From Bacteroidia bacterium (GTDB lineage: Bacteria > Bacteroidota > Bacteroidia > Flavobacteriales > Flavobacteriaceae), in assembly GCA_030427735.1 (NCBI GenBank), contig JAUIBP010000002.1:186001-250000 (forward strand): DNA of 64,000 bases, written 5' to 3'. Of this stretch, positions 53,083-61,058 are shown one piece after another (the first letter of the stretch is position 1; every line of letters starts with the position of its first letter). The notes under the pieces are model-generated. The model saw only the letters and a list, made by a program, of their open reading frames with translations. It searched no databases and was not told the origin of the DNA. A program made the position numbers and the translations under genes.

Positions 53083-53638
53083 TTTCTATTTCTTCTGGAA
53101 TATTGATTGCTGTTATGATGTCTTTCAAATAATTTAATGAGGTTAAAACTTTGTAAGTTTCTGTAATCTCATTTTCTAGGGTTAGAAAATTGTCTTTTTC
53201 TAATTTTTCAATTATTTTTTTTATCCTATCTGAATAGCTTTTTTTGTCAGCATTTATATTTTTTAATTTTTCTAATTTTACTTTTAAATCTGCATTGTTT
53301 TTTAGTTGATTTACTATGTCTGATGGGGAAAACCTATAACCCACATCAAAAGAAGAATCAAATGTTTTGAAAAAATCTAGAATATCAATCCATTGAAATG
53401 CTTTTTCAAGTTTTCTATCAAGGTCTGCATTGTTTTCTATACGACTGAAATAAAAGTATTCGTTTCCTTGCTCTAATATGTAATTAATTTGATAAAAATA
53501 TTCGTATAAATTTTCAAATGTTTCTTCATCTTCTAAAACTTTGTACAGTTTTTTAATGTCATCATTGGGACTGTTAGAACAGATGAATTGTCCTTTGCGA
53601 AGCACATTAAATATTTCCGATGTATATTTTGTAATCAT
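53066..53638 (-). CDS. jetB: JetB/MukE-like subunit
   Basis: 190 residues, no signal or membrane segment. The N-terminal half (LRKGQFICSNSPNDDIKKLY, FENLYEYFYQINYILEQGNE, YFYFSR) follows the MukE/MksE winged-helix pattern as in DUF4194-type JetB proteins; the second half is helical and lysine-rich. It would bind the kleisin and DNA in the JetABC motor. It begins 6 bases after the upstream kleisin-like gene and overlaps jetC by 17 bases. Subunit naming rests on position, size and motif. Confidence 0.8.
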   Translation of the reverse strand: MITKYTSEIFNVLRKGQFICSNSPNDDIKKLYKVLEDEETFENLYEYFYQINYILEQGNEYFYFSRIENNADLDRKLEKAFQWIDILDFFKTFDSSFDVGYRFSPSDIVNQLKNNADLKVKLEKLKNINADKKSYSDRIKKIIEKLEKDNFLTLENEITETYKVLTSLNYLKDIITAINIPEEIENEIPE

Positions 53639-53644
53639 TAAAAT

Positions 53645-54841
53645 TTATTTTGAAAATACCATAGCATATTCAATTCCATTAGTAGTTTGGTAAGCATCTT
53701 GTATCTGTAATTCTTCCTCATATTGTGAAACGATTTGGCAAAAAATAGTCACTCTTTCATTAAAATCTACTTCCTTTAAAAAATCATAATTTAAAATAAA
53801 GTTGAATAAATTATCGCTTGTAGCAACAAAGCGATTTCTAACTTCCTCTAAATTTACCATAACTTCTTCTTCAATGTTATTTTCAAGGTTTTCATTAGAA
53901 ATACTTTCTGCTATTTCTTGTTTAAAAAGTAATCTATCTCTATAGTTTTTGGCAATTCTTTTAATTGCATCAAAAGCCCGCTCATTCTCTCTAAGAAAGT
54001 CAATAGATAAATTTATGGATTGATTCGTTCTAGTTTCAAAAATCACTTCATTTTTATTTGAAATTACTTGTCTAATGTCAGTCTCAGCTTCAATTGTAAA
54101 ATTGTCTTTTAAGTATTTAAGTTTTCGTAATTTTTCTAAAAGTATTCCTTGGTGCTTTATTTGGTTTAGATAATCAATTATCTGTTTTTCTATTTCAATT
54201 AGGTTATGTGAGCATTCTCCTAATTGACTTTTTAGTTCGACAATTATTCTACTTAATTCTTCGTCTAAAGCCCTATTAAAAAAAGTGAGTTCTTCTTCAT
54301 TAATTAGTACTAATGTTTGCTGTATTAAATTCGCTACTACAGTCCTTTTATCATCAAGACTTTCTAGCTTTAGTTGTTTAATTTTGTAATTAGCTTCATT
54401 CTTAAAGGTATTCTCAATATTACGTCTCAAGTCCACTACACTTCTAAGTGTGATGAGTCCCATATTTCGAAAGGTTTTTTTGATTGTCCGTAAGTAAGTG
54501 TATCTTCTGTTTTCGTTCGGCTCTTTTAAAAAGTAAACAATATTTTCTTTTATATTTTTTATATTTTCATCGATGTATGATAGATTGATTTCTTCACTCA
54601 CGTACAGCACTTGTTCAAAAAAATCTAAAAATTGTCCATCAAGTTCTAAAAGTCCACCATTCTCTCTGATAACAGATTTTTCTATTAATCTATCAATTCG
54701 ATTTTCTTCATAGTCAACTAATTCCAAAGCATCACTAAGTTTGAAGTCAATAGACTTTCTCTTACTAAACATTTCAGATATTAGTTTTTCCTCTCTTTTC
54801 AAAGCGGTTACTAATTCTTTTATGTCGTAGAAAGTGTTCAT
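53645..54841 (-). CDS. jetA: JetA/MukF-like kleisin subunit
   Basis: 398 residues, all-helical, with an N-terminal winged-helix-like segment (~1-90, LSDALELVDYEENRIDRLIEKSVIRENGGLLELDGQFLDFFEQVL read in parts) and a long coiled middle (~150-260). A C-terminal domain (~270-398) would contact the SMC head. By order (first in a four-gene unit with MukE-like, SMC and TOPRIM genes) it is the kleisin; sequence similarity alone is weak. The start at 54841 is supported by an upstream in-frame stop. AT-rich like the rest of the operon. Confidence 0.75.
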   Translation of the reverse strand: MNTFYDIKELVTALKREEKLISEMFSKRKSIDFKLSDALELVDYEENRIDRLIEKSVIRENGGLLELDGQFLDFFEQVLYVSEEINLSYIDENIKNIKENIVYFLKEPNENRRYTYLRTIKKTFRNMGLITLRSVVDLRRNIENTFKNEANYKIKQLKLESLDDKRTVVANLIQQTLVLINEEELTFFNRALDEELSRIIVELKSQLGECSHNLIEIEKQIIDYLNQIKHQGILLEKLRKLKYLKDNFTIEAETDIRQVISNKNEVIFETRTNQSINLSIDFLRENERAFDAIKRIAKNYRDRLLFKQEIAESISNENLENNIEEEVMVNLEEVRNRFVATSDNLFNFILNYDFLKEVDFNERVTIFCQIVSQYEEELQIQDAYQTTNGIEYAMVFSK

Positions 54842-55203
54842 TTTATATATTTGAAACTTGCATTTTTCAGTGTGTTATTTAATTGCTTAACCATTCTTTG
54901 CATTATAAGCAAAACTTCAGTCGTATAGCGCACATAAAAAAACAACCGAAGTACTCCTGCTATCATACTCCATTTTTTTTCTCTAAAACTAAGTTTTTCT
55001 TTTAAAACTTTGTTACGGAAAAATCGTAACTTATGGTTTCTGGGAATTTTAATATGTAATATAAAGCGGAATCTAAACAATAAAACTGTCACCTACTTAA
55101 CCCCCTTCAGACAGTCCTAAATTCAATTATCAAGATTATGGACCACTTGCAAAGCACCCGACCTCGCCTAAACCATTTAGATTCCTCTTTTTATAATTGC
55201 ACA
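54842..55203. promoter_or_regulatory. Region upstream of the jet operon
   Basis: 362 bases between jetA and ssb. An 84-codon minus-strand frame (54838-55092) overlaps the jetA start as ATGA, but its product (very basic and aromatic) does not look like a protein I can support. Imperfect dyads are present: ACTTCAGTCG ... CAACCGAAGT (about 54918-54955) and GTTACG ... CGTAAC (about 55011-55029), either of which could be an operator. No clear TAnnTTTG is seen. Confidence 0.4.
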
Positions 55204-55536
55204 CTACTTTCCTAACATTAGCACTTGGTGGCAAACCACTTCTGTAACGTAACGCTTTTCGCCATCTTTGGTTTCAAAACTTCTCGTTACCAATTTGCCT
55301 TCTATAGCCACTTCCTTTCCTTTTGTTAAATAGGTTTCGGCCAACTTAGCGGTCTGTCCCCAAGCAACAATGTTATGCCATTGTGTATCGGTAATTTTTT
55401 CACCCGAGCTGGTTTTGTAACTTTCGTTGGTCGCAATAGAAAATTTAGCTAAGGTTTTACCCGATTCCAGATTTAAAATTTCTGGGTCTTGCCCCAAATT
55501 ACCAATCAACTGTACTTTGTTTCTTAATGAGTTCAT
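55204..55536 (-). CDS. ssb: Single-stranded DNA-binding protein
   Basis: 110 residues from the ATG at 55536 (MNSLRNKVQLIGNLGQDPEI); an upstream in-frame start at 55587 adds a non-conserved stretch. OB-fold SSB pattern: KTLAKFSIATNES, DTQWHNIVAWGQTAKLAETYLTKGKEVAIEGKL (read in parts), ending VCHQVLMLGK. The acidic C-terminal tail (DDxPF) that recruits partners in housekeeping SSB is absent, so this is a short accessory-type SSB. It borders the jet island on the right. Confidence 0.92.
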   Translation of the reverse strand: MNSLRNKVQLIGNLGQDPEILNLESGKTLAKFSIATNESYKTSSGEKITDTQWHNIVAWGQTAKLAETYLTKGKEVAIEGKLVTRSFETKDGEKRYVTEVVCHQVLMLGK

Positions 55537-55640
55537 AATTTTAAATTTTAATGTTAAACAGTTAATACTATGCCTATTACTAAGCACCAGACAAAGATGA
55601 AAAACAATAGAGCTTTAGTCGGTTAATAACTATTTACTCA

Positions 55641-55680
55641 CGCTTGTAACCGTTTGTAGTCGTTTACACGCGTTTTTATT
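55641..55680. repeat. 10-bp-phased tandem repeat between ssb and an outer-membrane gene
   Basis: Four consecutive 10-base units: CGCTTGTAAC, CGTTTGTAGT, CGTTTACACG, CGTTTTTATT. CGTTT recurs exactly every helical turn. It lies in the divergent gap, about 100 bases upstream of ssb and 60 upstream of the other gene. A cooperative protein-binding site is inferred. Confidence 0.55.
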
Positions 55681-55708
55681 TTCCTTAAAATTTCTCTAGT
55701 TAATTACT

Positions 55709-55716
55709 TACATTTG
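55709..55716 (+). promoter_or_regulatory. Bacteroidota -7 promoter element
   Basis: TACATTTG, 28 bases before the ATG at 55744, just after the 10-bp-phased repeat. Confidence 0.55.
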
Positions 55717-55743
55717 TGTAACTTTATTCAAAATCAACCGCTT

Positions 55744-56310
55744 ATGAAATCTTTTTTACTGCTGTTACTTTTAATGGTGTTAAGCACACCTCGCCTTTGG
55801 GCTCAAGAAGATGAGAAACATGTTGACATTGAGGTTGAACAGGAAACCGAATACGAAGGTGAATTTAAACACCATCAAATTGGTGCTATGCTTGGTCATA
55901 TTCATATTAGTCAAGGACATAACAGCAAAGGAAAACGTTGGTTGGTTTTACCTATGATTAGCATTAACTATAATTATAAATTTAACGAACGTTGGGGCAT
56001 TGGCCTGCATACCGATTTAACTTTAGAATCTTACGAAGTTGAAGAAAACGAAAACGAAATCGTAGAACGCGAAACCCCGATTGCCCCTGCCATAATGGGT
56101 ATATTTAAACCCGGTAAACATTTTACCTATATGTTGGGATTTGGTGAGGAATTTGCCGAAGAAGAAGATTTGTTTTTAATACGGGCAGAAGTTGAATACG
56201 GATTAGAACTTCCTAAGGAATTTGAATTTGGAGCTTCTGTAGGCTGGGATTTTAGATTTGATGCTTACGACTCTTGGGTTTTGGCTGTAGGCGTTTCGAA
56301 ATTATTTTAA
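55744..56310 (+). CDS. Secreted beta-barrel-like hypothetical protein
   Basis: 188 residues from the ATG at 55744 (MKSFLLLLLLMVLSTPRLWAQ, signal cleaved after WAQ); a start 10 codons upstream would precede the promoter element. An acidic linker (EDEKHVDIEVEQETEYEGEF) leads into strands such as WLVLPMISINYNYKFNERWGIGLHTDL and FEFGASVGWDFRF, ending GVSKLF: a small outer-membrane barrel. The HHQIGAMLGHIHISQGHN segment is histidine-rich and might bind metal. Function unknown. Confidence 0.7.
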   Translation: MKSFLLLLLLMVLSTPRLWAQEDEKHVDIEVEQETEYEGEFKHHQIGAMLGHIHISQGHNSKGKRWLVLPMISINYNYKFNERWGIGLHTDLTLESYEVEENENEIVERETPIAPAIMGIFKPGKHFTYMLGFGEEFAEEEDLFLIRAEVEYGLELPKEFEFGASVGWDFRFDAYDSWVLAVGVSKLF

Positions 56311-56324
56311 TCTAAACGCTTACT

Positions 56325-56675
56325 ATGGATAAAACGTGTTTAGAATGTGGCGAAAAAATTACGGGGCGTACCGACAAAAAGTTCTGTAACGATTATTGCC
56401 GTAACGCTTATAATAACAAGATAAACACCGATAGTAAAAATCTTATAAGAAACACCAACAATAAACTGCGCAAAAATTGGCGCATTCTGGAAGCATTAAA
56501 CCCAGACCAAAAAACAAAAACCACCAAAGACAAACTTTTAAATTTAGGCTTCGATTTTAATCTATTTACCAGTATTTATACCACAAAAGCTGGCACCGTA
56601 TACTATTTTGTATACAACCAAGGCTATTTGCCTTTAGAAAACGATTATTTTGCTTTAGTAAAACGGAGCGATTAA
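56325..56675 (+). CDS. Zinc-ribbon N-terminal hypothetical protein
   Basis: 116 residues, soluble. The N terminus CLECGEKITGRTDKKFCNDYCRN carries a C-x2-C ... C-x3-C zinc finger as in DUF2116-type proteins. The rest (KNWRILEALNPDQKTKTTKDKL, FNLFTSIYTTKAGTVYYFVYNQGYLPL read in parts) is common in flavobacterial proteins of unknown role. It starts 14 bases after the preceding gene and is convergent with the CBS gene. Confidence 0.75.
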   Translation: MDKTCLECGEKITGRTDKKFCNDYCRNAYNNKINTDSKNLIRNTNNKLRKNWRILEALNPDQKTKTTKDKLLNLGFDFNLFTSIYTTKAGTVYYFVYNQGYLPLENDYFALVKRSD

Positions 56676-56681
56676 AACCAC

Positions 56682-57149
56682 TTATTTCCAGCTATGTCCT
56701 TTTAATTTTAAGGCCGCTTTTAAAATATCTTTCTGGCTGATTTGCCCCACCAATTTACCGTTAGACACTATAGGAAACCGACGTCTTTTAGATTCTAAAA
56801 ACTTATTAGCGGCATCAAAAATATTCATGTTGCCATCAATAGTTTCAACATCCTTAATCATTCGTGCTTCAACGGTATGCTGCTCCATAGGCATATTGTA
56901 GTATCTGCAATCGCTAATCTGCTTTAAACAGTCTCCTTCCGAGATAATGCCAACCAACTCGTCGTTATCGTTAACCACGGGACCACCAGAAATTTTAAAC
57001 GAAATGAGTTTATGAATAACATCCTCTACGGTTTGTTCGGGTTTAAAAGTGATCAAATCTTTAGTCATATAGTCGCTCACTCTTACCGGAATGTGTTCTA
57101 CTTCTTTCTGCTGCTGCTTTCTTGCACCTTGAAAACTTTTTATGCCCAT
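56682..57149 (-). CDS. CBS domain protein
   Basis: 155 residues with two CBS motifs: VSDYMTKDLITFKPEQTVEDVIHKLISFKISGGPVVND (~24-62) and IKDVETIDGNMNIFDAANKFLESKRRRFPIV (~95-130), both read in parts. The short basic N terminus (KSFQGARKQQQKEV) is unusual. Stand-alone CBS pairs sense adenine nucleotides and regulate partners, which are unknown here. Confidence 0.9.
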   Translation of the reverse strand: MGIKSFQGARKQQQKEVEHIPVRVSDYMTKDLITFKPEQTVEDVIHKLISFKISGGPVVNDNDELVGIISEGDCLKQISDCRYYNMPMEQHTVEARMIKDVETIDGNMNIFDAANKFLESKRRRFPIVSNGKLVGQISQKDILKAALKLKGHSWK

Positions 57150-57304
57150 AATAATTTACTTTAGTATTAAAATAAAGTTACTGAATTATAATCAGTTAAC
57201 CTAACTAAAAATACATGGCGCTAACAAAAAATTAAAAAATGAGTTAATTTTTTAACGAATTGCTGAGTTTAAAAATAAATTACGGTATTATATGCAAGAA
57301 TTTT

Positions 57305-57811
57305 CTACTGCTTATATTGCTTTAGCAGGTTTAAATCGTCTGTACGTTTTACCGATACAACATCCTGCATTTTAGAATTAGGCACAGTCATAGACAATAC
57401 ATAATGGGCCATTTTCCAAGTGCCGTTTTCAAGTTTCATTACCCCAGAACCGCGACAAATACCCATGTGGGTATTCAGCAACTCGTCAAACCATGCTAAT
57501 GTATTGTTGTTATACACAAAAACATGCCTATCTATCGCTTTAAAATCCCAAGCTTTACCAGCATCAAAATAAGGTTTAGCAAAGTGTTTAAAGGCCTCTA
57601 AATCCCAATGTTCTGTGGCATCGGTACCAATGTAAATAGCATCGGAAGTCATTAAACCAAAATAGGTTTCGAAATCGGCTTGGGCCGCCGCTTCATGCCA
57701 ACGATTTAAATTGTTTACTATAGCAGCATTTATGGTATTGGCATTATCCTGAGCTTGACAAGGCAGAACTAATAATACACTAAATAACAGGAAAGAGAAT
57801 ATGGTTTTCAT
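57305..57811 (-). CDS. Secreted NTF2-like (SnoaL) protein
   Basis: 168 residues with a Sec signal (VLPCQAQ, ~21). The NTF2-like fold is suggested by INAAIVNNLNRWHEAAAQADFETYFGLMTSDAIYIGTDATEHW and WDFKAIDRHVFVYNNNTLAWFDELL, then NGTWKMAHYVLSM (read in parts). Similar proteins act as nuclear-transport-factor-like binding domains or isomerases; no catalytic role can be assigned. It is 4 bases from the upstream lipoprotein gene, so probably co-transcribed. Confidence 0.8.
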   Translation of the reverse strand: MKTIFSFLLFSVLLVLPCQAQDNANTINAAIVNNLNRWHEAAAQADFETYFGLMTSDAIYIGTDATEHWDLEAFKHFAKPYFDAGKAWDFKAIDRHVFVYNNNTLAWFDELLNTHMGICRGSGVMKLENGTWKMAHYVLSMTVPNSKMQDVVSVKRTDDLNLLKQYKQ

Positions 57812-57815
57812 AAGC

Positions 57816-58325
57816 TTAGGGTTTTACAATATTTTGCGCTTCTTTTTCGAATTTTTTATTGATTTGTAAATTGAAATTAGAAAAGGCTACGAGCGTTTCT
57901 TTTACGGCATTTAACTGTTCTTTTTCTGAAGCATGATCTAAATGCAAAGCGCTTTGTAGTTTTAACATTTTAGTTTCTAAAGCCAAAGCCCTAGCCAGAA
58001 TAGATGGTGTTTTAACTGCCTCTGGCATGCTGGTTTTAAACTCGTTAAAAAAAGCTTCTATCACTTTCATTTCGTTATTAAAATACGAAACATCTCCAGA
58101 TTTTAATTGTGCTATGGTTACTGATAATTCGCTGTACTTATCCCAAGCCGATAAAGTAGTGGCTGCCTTGGCATCCAATTCGTATTCCACATAATCTAGG
58201 GCCTCAATATCTGCTTTAAAAACACTTGGACTAACGGTATCATCGGCTACAGTTTCGGTAGTTTTAGTATCAGATTGGCATGATAAAAACAACACACTTA
58301 TAAAAATTAAAACAAATGCTTTCAT
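57816..58325 (-). CDS. Hypothetical lipoprotein, helical
   Basis: 169 residues from the ATG at 58325 (MKAFVLIFISVLFLSCQSD) with lipobox LFLSC (cysteine 16); a start 8 codons upstream is less likely. After a T/D-rich linker the protein is all-helical (AATTLSAWDKYSELSVTIAQL, ARALALETKMLKLQSAL) and may be a four-helix bundle. I do not recognise the family. It pairs with the NTF2-like gene downstream. Confidence 0.7.
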   Translation of the reverse strand: MKAFVLIFISVLFLSCQSDTKTTETVADDTVSPSVFKADIEALDYVEYELDAKAATTLSAWDKYSELSVTIAQLKSGDVSYFNNEMKVIEAFFNEFKTSMPEAVKTPSILARALALETKMLKLQSALHLDHASEKEQLNAVKETLVAFSNFNLQINKKFEKEAQNIVKP

Positions 58326-58417
58326 GGTAACTATTTCATCGTAAAACAAATATACATCTACTTAAGTCTTAACTCCTAATTTTTACAGAAAAAGCAATTT
58401 GGTCGGCAAAATCTTCA

Positions 58418-58425
58418 TATTTTTG
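58418..58425 (+). promoter_or_regulatory. Bacteroidota -7 element for the threonine dehydrogenase gene
   Basis: TATTTTTG, 25 bases before the ATG at 58450, with TTTG at 58398-58401 upstream. Confidence 0.5.
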
Positions 58426-58449
58426 AAGACTTTTAAACAAATTCTTTAA

Positions 58450-59400
58450 ATGACACCAAAAATTTTAATTATTGGCGCATGCGGACAAATTGGTTCGGAG
58501 CTAACATTTAAGCTAAGGCAAATGTATGGCGATGAAAACGTAATTGCTAGCGATATTAGTTATAATAATGCCGAAGTGGTTAATTCTGGCCTTTTCGAAA
58601 TTTTAGATGCTCAAAATTTTACAGCACTAAAGGTATGTATAGAAAAATACAATATTAATACGGTGTACTTAATGGCAGCAATGCTTAGTGCTACTGGCGA
58701 GAAATTTCCATTAAAAGCTTGGGATTTAAACACCCAATCGCTTTTTCATGTATTAGACTTAGCCAAAGCGGGAGTTATTAAAAAGATTTTCTGGCCTTCC
58801 AGCATTGCCGTTTTTGGCCCAACAACACCTAAAGACCAGACGCCACAATATACAATTATGGAACCTTCTACCGTATACGGTATTACCAAACAGGTTGGGG
58901 AGCGTTGGTGCGAATATTATTTTAATAAATATAATGTAGATGTTAGAAGTATTCGCTATCCTGGTATTATCAGTTGGAAAACACTTCCTGGAGGCGGCAC
59001 CACCGATTATGCTGTAGATATTTACCATAAAGCTCTACAAGATGGCCATTACGATTGTTTTTTATCTGAAAACACCGCTTTACCTATGATGTTTATGGAC
59101 GATGCGATTGAAGCCACCGTTAATATTATGGCAGCCGATAAAGAAGCTATTAAAATACGCTCGTCGTACAACTTATCGGCAGTAAGTTTTACACCAAAAG
59201 AAATAGCGGCATCAATTCAAAAATACCTGCCAGAATTTACCATAAGTTACACCCCCGATTTTAGACAAGACATTGCCGATAGCTGGCCTAAAAGCATAAA
59301 CGACACCCCAGCCAGAACAGATTGGAATTGGGACCATAAATTCTCGTTAGACGATATTACTAAGGAAATGCTTTCGCAATTACAGGCGAAATACACTTAA
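58450..59400 (+). CDS. L-threonine 3-dehydrogenase-like, short-chain NAD epimerase family
   Basis: 316 residues. NAD-binding GxxGxxG as GACGQIGSEL (~8-17), SSIAVFGPTTPK, the catalytic Y-x3-K in YGITKQVGE (~138-146), and the family-specific RYPGIISWKTLPGGGTTDYAV (read in parts). This is the extended short-chain type of threonine dehydrogenase, which oxidises threonine to 2-amino-3-ketobutyrate; other epimerases are not excluded. Monocistronic. Confidence 0.85.
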   Translation: MTPKILIIGACGQIGSELTFKLRQMYGDENVIASDISYNNAEVVNSGLFEILDAQNFTALKVCIEKYNINTVYLMAAMLSATGEKFPLKAWDLNTQSLFHVLDLAKAGVIKKIFWPSSIAVFGPTTPKDQTPQYTIMEPSTVYGITKQVGERWCEYYFNKYNVDVRSIRYPGIISWKTLPGGGTTDYAVDIYHKALQDGHYDCFLSENTALPMMFMDDAIEATVNIMAADKEAIKIRSSYNLSAVSFTPKEIAASIQKYLPEFTISYTPDFRQDIADSWPKSINDTPARTDWNWDHKFSLDDITKEMLSQLQAKYT

Positions 59401-59532
59401 AAAAGATAAGATAAAGAGCCTCTTATTTAAAAGCATATAAACAGGTAAAACAAACAAAAAGTTGCCGCTTACATAATTAAACCTTAATTTTAGTTTAAAA
59501 CCACGATAAGTAATCGTATAAAAATTGAAACT

Positions 59533-60015
59533 ATGAGACAACTATTAGCACTTTTTTGCATCATATTTACATTAACAGCTTGCGAAGGCGATCAAGGCCC
59601 TCCAGGAGAAGACGGCGGCGTAATTATAGCTCCAGCATTCGAAATTGAAGTCGATTTTAATAACGGAAATAATTTTGCCATTACCCAAAATTACGGGTTC
59701 GATATTGTACCATCAGACGTTGTATTAATTTATATTTCTTGGGAAACCATAGATGGTACCGAAGTTTGGCGCTTACTTCCACAAACCGCTATTTTAGACG
59801 AAGGTGTACTCTCGTATAATTACGACTTTACAGATACCGATTTTAGCATTTTTATGGATGCCACTTTCGATTTAAACAGCTTAGACAGCTCATGGACACA
59901 AAACCAATATTTTAGAGTAGTTGTAGTTCCAGCAGATTATATTAACGGCATAGACACAGCAAATTACGATGACGTTGTTAAAGCCGCTCAAATTTCTGAG
60001 TTTAAGTCGCTATAA
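59533..60015 (+). CDS. Lipoprotein with collagen-like GPPGEDG segment
   Basis: 160 residues: lipobox LTAC (cysteine ~17), then EGDQGPPGEDGG, a short Gly-Pro collagen-like repeat, then a beta-rich domain (FEIEVDFNNGNNFAITQNYGFDI). Such lipoproteins are common in Bacteroidota; the Gly-X-Y stretch is very short (2-3 repeats). Function unknown. Confidence 0.75.
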   Translation: MRQLLALFCIIFTLTACEGDQGPPGEDGGVIIAPAFEIEVDFNNGNNFAITQNYGFDIVPSDVVLIYISWETIDGTEVWRLLPQTAILDEGVLSYNYDFTDTDFSIFMDATFDLNSLDSSWTQNQYFRVVVVPADYINGIDTANYDDVVKAAQISEFKSL

Positions 60016-60043
60016 CCCGCTCTTCTTTACCGCATAAAATCTT

Positions 60044-60082
60044 ACATCCCATCTGCTAGTACAGTTCTAAACGATGGGATGT
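60044..60082. other. 10-bp hairpin between lipoprotein and lysR genes
   Basis: Arms ACATCCCATC (60044-60053) and GATGGGATGT (60073-60082) with a 19-base loop and no T-tract, just before the lysR start at 60102. It may be a weak terminator, a leader structure or a regulator site. Confidence 0.6.
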
Positions 60083-60101
60083 TACTATATCTCTTGGGCT
60101 G

Positions 60102-60983
60102 ATGAACACAAAATTTCATATTTTTAAAGAGGTGGCTTTGCAATTAAGTTTCACAAAAGCAGCCGAACAATTAAATCTTAGTCAGCCTGCGATTTCAAAA
60201 ACCATTAAAACTTTAGAAGACACTTACAAGAAAACATTTTTTACAAGACTCGGCAATCAAATAGAACTCACTAAAGACGGACTTATTTTTTTAGAATATA
60301 CCGAAAAAATCATTGCTCTTTTTTCCGATTTAGACAATCAGTTTTTAACTTTAGCGCCCCACGAACAAAAGCACATTACCTTTGGAGCAAGCACTACGCT
60401 AGCCGATTTTATTCTACCCCAAATATTAGCAAAGTCAGAAAAAAATACCCCCAACACCAGTTTACAACTTATAAGCGGAAACACCAATTACATAGAACGG
60501 CTTATTACCAAGCAACAATTAGATTTTGGTATTATTGAAGGCAGTAGCAACAACAAGCAATTGCAGTACGAAAAATTTATAAAAGACGAGATTGTTTTGG
60601 TAACAAGCGCATCGAACCCAAAATTTAAAACAGGAACACTTCAGCTAAACGATTTAAAACAATTACCATTTGTAGAACGCGAAAAAGGTTCTGGAACCCG
60701 CGAAATCATCTATAAAAAATTACACCAACAGGGTATTTCCTCACTACAATCTACAGTAACCTTAAGCAGTACCATTGCTATTAAAAACTATCTTTACCAC
60801 TCTAAAAGTTACGCCCTGCTCTCGGCACATGCCATAAACGACGATTTAATAAATAATAAATTAAAAATTATAGACATTCAGAATTTCACCATCGAACGTT
60901 GGTTTTATTTTGTGTCGCGCCAAGGCTTTCAATCGAAAACCAAAGATTTTTTTGAAAAACTGATTCGCCTAAACCATAACTAA
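60102..60983 (+). CDS. LysR family transcriptional regulator
   Basis: 293 residues. The N-terminal helix-turn-helix is clear (FKEVALQLSFTKAAEQLNLSQPAISKTIKTLEDTY read in parts, ~6-45), and a substrate-binding domain (~90-290) follows. It lies 75 bases before a YeiH-type transporter on the same strand; LysR-YeiH pairs (YeiE/YeiH) are known, so it probably controls that gene. The inducer is unknown, possibly sulfite or a sulfonate. Confidence 0.92.
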   Translation: MNTKFHIFKEVALQLSFTKAAEQLNLSQPAISKTIKTLEDTYKKTFFTRLGNQIELTKDGLIFLEYTEKIIALFSDLDNQFLTLAPHEQKHITFGASTTLADFILPQILAKSEKNTPNTSLQLISGNTNYIERLITKQQLDFGIIEGSSNNKQLQYEKFIKDEIVLVTSASNPKFKTGTLQLNDLKQLPFVEREKGSGTREIIYKKLHQQGISSLQSTVTLSSTIAIKNYLYHSKSYALLSAHAINDDLINNKLKIIDIQNFTIERWFYFVSRQGFQSKTKDFFEKLIRLNHN

Positions 60984-61008
60984 AAGTTATAGCAAATAAC
61001 TTTTTTCA
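60982..61008. promoter_or_regulatory. Palindrome between lysR and yeiH
   Basis: Perfect 9-bp inverted arms (AAAAGTTAT / ATAACTTTT) around AGCAA at 60982-61004, followed by T residues. It can be the lysR terminator, an operator for the LysR protein, or both. It lies about 30 bases upstream of the yeiH -7 element. Confidence 0.6.
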
Positions 61009-61033
61009 TTTCTTATTACATATAAAGCTAGTG

Positions 61034-61041
61034 TATTTTTG
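61034..61041 (+). promoter_or_regulatory. Bacteroidota -7 element for yeiH
   Basis: TATTTTTG, 18 bases before the ATG at 61059, downstream of the palindrome. Confidence 0.55.
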
Positions 61042-61058
61042 TATAAAATTACAACACC

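Noticed and set aside
54838-55092. 84-codon frame as a fifth jet gene
   Set aside because: Composition is basic and aromatic as in translated AT-rich spacer, and no family is recognisable. Kept only as a low-interest finding because of the ATGA overlap with jetA.
48060-55200. Integrative element or prophage
   Set aside because: No integrase, relaxase, phage structural or replication genes and no att-like direct repeats were seen around the jet operon; only a transposase fragment.
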